From Psychrobacter maritimus (GTDB lineage: Bacteria; Pseudomonadota; Gammaproteobacteria; Pseudomonadales; Moraxellaceae): a DNA stretch of 38,532 nucleotides. The notes under the pieces were generated by a model. That model worked only from the letters and a program-made list of their open reading frames with translations. It was not told where the DNA came from and did no database searches. The position numbers and the translations under genes are program-made. This document shows positions 33,778 through 38,532 of this stretch, in pieces. Location: contig NZ_CAJHAJ010000014.1 of assembly GCF_904846345.1 (NCBI RefSeq), positions 1 through 38,532 on the forward strand. Direction: 5' to 3'. The stretch's first letter is position 1, and every line of letters begins with the position of its first letter.

Positions 33778-35130
33778 GTGTCTCAAAAATTCCCTATCTC
33801 TAAACTTACTCTCGCTCTTATTACTCTGTCGGCTGCATCATTGACGCAAGCTGCTGGTCTTGATCGTTCTGGTCAAGATATCAAAGGCTTTTTTAATCCC
33901 GGAACCTATGCAGAAGTTGATTTTGCTTATATCGATACCAAGGTATCTGCTCATGACAATGCGGGCAATAAATTTGGTATAACAAATACTGAAGCTGAAT
34001 ATGTTAAAGGTAAGAGTACCGGTAATGCTACTGATGATACCTATAGCTTTATGCGTTATGGTGTCAAAACGGACGTCAATGACAATATAAGTATTGGTGT
34101 CTTTTATGATGAGCCATTCGGGGCAGAGGTAGAATATAAAGGTGATAGTAATTTCGTATCAAAAGTAGGTGAAGAAACGCTTATCACACCTAAATTCAAT
34201 GGAATAGGTGCTGAAAACGAAAAAATAAACTCTGCAATAACAGACCCTGATTATAATAAAAATACCAATGTTAGTGTTCATACTGAGACTTGGACCGGTT
34301 TGGTTGGTTACAAGTCTAATGGTTTCCAAGTATTTGGTGGCCCAGTAATGCAAAAAGCAAAAGCGGACGTACATTTGCGAGGTAAAGCCTATGGTCCGTT
34401 AACAGGCTATGATGCTAACGTTAATGCGGATACTGATTACGGCTGGGTTGCAGGTCTTGCTTATAGCAAACCCGAAATAGCGCTTAATGCTGCTTTAACT
34501 TATCGTTCTGAAATTGAACATAAAACAGATATCGCTGAGAGAGTTCCGCTTTTAGATAGTGAATATAAAGGCCTTGTTCTTTCTCAGATTCCAGGAAGTG
34601 CTGGATATGATATCCAAGCCAATGCGACAACTGAGGCGACAGTTACCACACCTGAATCAGTAAACTTAAATATACAGACAGGTTTGAGTGAAAAGTATCA
34701 ATTATTAGGAACGCTTGATGTTCGCTGGGTGCCTTGGAGTGATTTTTCGATTGTTCCGCCTTTATATAATGTATTCTCAAAGGCAGCTGTACCAGAAGGT
34801 TTACCATTATTATCCTACGAAAAAGATCAGTGGAAGGTCGATGTTGGTTTAGCTAAGCGATTTAATGAAAAATTGGCTGGTTCAGTTGTTCTCGGCTATG
34901 ATTCTGGTGCTGGAGACCCTGTGAGTTCACTTGGTACCATTGAAGGTTTTTATAGTATTGGTGGTGGCATTAAATACAATGTCACACCAGAGTGGGCAGT
35001 ATCTGTCGGCGGCAAGTATCTTAAGTTTGGGGATGCTACTGGACAGTTACCTAATGGTAGTATCGTCAGTAAGGCTGAAGACAATGATGGTTATATTGCG
35101 GGCGTAAAAATCTCTTACCAAAGTCAGTAA
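33778..35130 (+). CDS. FadL-family outer-membrane transport protein, copy 3
   Basis: Third and most divergent tandem barrel protein, 450 residues from the GTG start. Signal peptide to TQA-AGLDRS, then AGLDRSGQDIKGFFNPGTYAEV. Conserved blocks are SFMRYGVKTDVNDNISIGVF, YDEPFGAEVEY, VRWVPWSDFSIVPPLYN and YDSGAGDPVSSLGTIEGFYS. The presumed loops differ from copies 1 and 2, notably near 55-80, 122-160 and 245-285. GGAGG lies 8 nt before the GTG; an in-frame ATG at 33631 is rejected because it would bury the signal peptide. Sits between copy 2 and the modular lipoprotein gene, with a separate upstream region. Confidence 0.85.
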   Translation: MSQKFPISKLTLALITLSAASLTQAAGLDRSGQDIKGFFNPGTYAEVDFAYIDTKVSAHDNAGNKFGITNTEAEYVKGKSTGNATDDTYSFMRYGVKTDVNDNISIGVFYDEPFGAEVEYKGDSNFVSKVGEETLITPKFNGIGAENEKINSAITDPDYNKNTNVSVHTETWTGLVGYKSNGFQVFGGPVMQKAKADVHLRGKAYGPLTGYDANVNADTDYGWVAGLAYSKPEIALNAALTYRSEIEHKTDIAERVPLLDSEYKGLVLSQIPGSAGYDIQANATTEATVTTPESVNLNIQTGLSEKYQLLGTLDVRWVPWSDFSIVPPLYNVFSKAAVPEGLPLLSYEKDQWKVDVGLAKRFNEKLAGSVVLGYDSGAGDPVSSLGTIEGFYSIGGGIKYNVTPEWAVSVGGKYLKFGDATGQLPNGSIVSKAEDNDGYIAGVKISYQSQ

Positions 35131-35420
35131 AATTGCATTTGATAGTATTATTTTGAATAAAGTTCTTAAAAAGCTTATCTAGTGAGTTAGATAAGCTTCA
35201 CTAATGACTATTATCTATCTTATTGAGTACTGAATTAATACTCATAGAAATGTTTAACCTCTCACAAATGAACGTTTGCGTCATTTTTTTATCAACAGCA
35301 GTCAGCTTTTATGAATTGACTTTGTAAACTAAATTTGGTTATCTATAGCTCTTATCTAAACACTAGTAGTACAAGTAGTAGATAAAGGAATATCAATTAA
35401 TCATCCATGGAGGAAGAAGA
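35131..35420. promoter_or_regulatory. Intergenic region with hairpin and promoter of the modular lipoprotein
   Basis: 290 bp. AAGCTTATCTA (35171-35181) pairs exactly with TAGATAAGCTT (35188-35198) around 6 nt; it lacks a T-run on the plus strand, so it may stabilise or weakly end the copy 3 transcript. GGAGGAAG (35409-35416) is an excellent ribosome site for the ATG at 35421. No ORF. Confidence 0.6.
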
Positions 35421-38273
<2,853 letters not shown>

Positions 38274-38300
38274 ATAACTTAACCATAAAGACTTAAATAT

Positions 38301-38327
38301 AAAAAAGCGCCTTAGGGCGCTTTTTTT
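38301..38327 (+). terminator. Rho-independent terminator of the modular lipoprotein gene
   Basis: AAAAAAGCGCC pairs with GGCGCTTTTTT around a 4-nt loop, with further T residues to 38327. It lies 27 bp after the stop codon. Confidence 0.93.
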
Positions 38328-38532
38328 GTTTTCTAGATTCTTGTATTTACGAAACTTGTATAAAAAATGATGGAAAAACTAACTAGTAAGTAGAAATAAC
38401 AAAAATACAAAACAGAAATTGGTACATTTTATATCAATATAATTTAAGACTACTATTTAATATGTAATATTATTGAACATAGTTCGATTATTATAATTAA
38501 TTTTCAAATTGTTATTTGACTCAATCCCTGTC
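38328..38532. other. AT-rich window end, no feature recognised
   Basis: No ORF with a credible start is visible. It may hold the promoter of a gene beyond the window. Confidence 0.5.

Overview
The window reads as a chromosomal segment of a Moraxellaceae gammaproteobacterium, most likely Psychrobacter. This rests on the gene neighbourhood (petABC next to sspAB, scoAB-bdhA with a GntP permease), the PVWY form of the cytochrome b Qo motif, moderately AT-rich DNA, and tandem FadL-family outer-membrane proteins. The assignment is from reading alone; no search was run. No rRNA, tRNA or CRISPR array was seen.

Layout. 1-126: the truncated left end of an IS3-family (IS150-like) insertion sequence. 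198-5785: a sulfur-redox module, with tsdA (thiosulfate/tetrathionate diheme cytochrome) and a membrane-anchored triheme cytochrome c on the minus strand, divergent from a TtrS/TtrR-like two-component system. 5867-10172: an ABC importer (ATPase, permease) with two tandem paralogous lipoprotein binding proteins and a strong stem-loop after the first. 10665-13271: a small secreted protein and metG. 13659-17694: ketone-body use (GntP permease divergent from scoA, scoB, bdhA). 17867-23145: mgtE, apbC/mrp, a short MreB-like protein, a DUF2804-type protein and dcd. 23280-27188: sspB, sspA and the cytochrome bc1 operon petABC. 27738-30158: uup-type ABC-F ATPase and slyX.

30391-38273 is the most accessory-looking part. 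It holds three tandem FadL-family outer-membrane proteins with the same mature N-terminus and divergent presumed loops, followed by a 950-residue surface-type lipoprotein. That lipoprotein has three TbpB-like modules joined by long Thr-Pro tracts. Its first two modules appear identical over about 773 bp, which suggests a very recent duplication or gene conversion.

How the parts fit. TsdA makes (or consumes) tetrathionate, and the adjacent TtrS-like sensor belongs to a family that senses tetrathionate, so the two divergent operons probably form one sensing-plus-enzyme unit. The bc1 complex could share the c-type cytochrome pool with this unit. The GntP permease, BdhA and ScoAB form a route from external 3-hydroxybutyrate to acetoacetyl-CoA. 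The FadL array and the modular lipoprotein suggest a variable cell surface devoted to uptake of hydrophobic compounds or to interaction with the surroundings.
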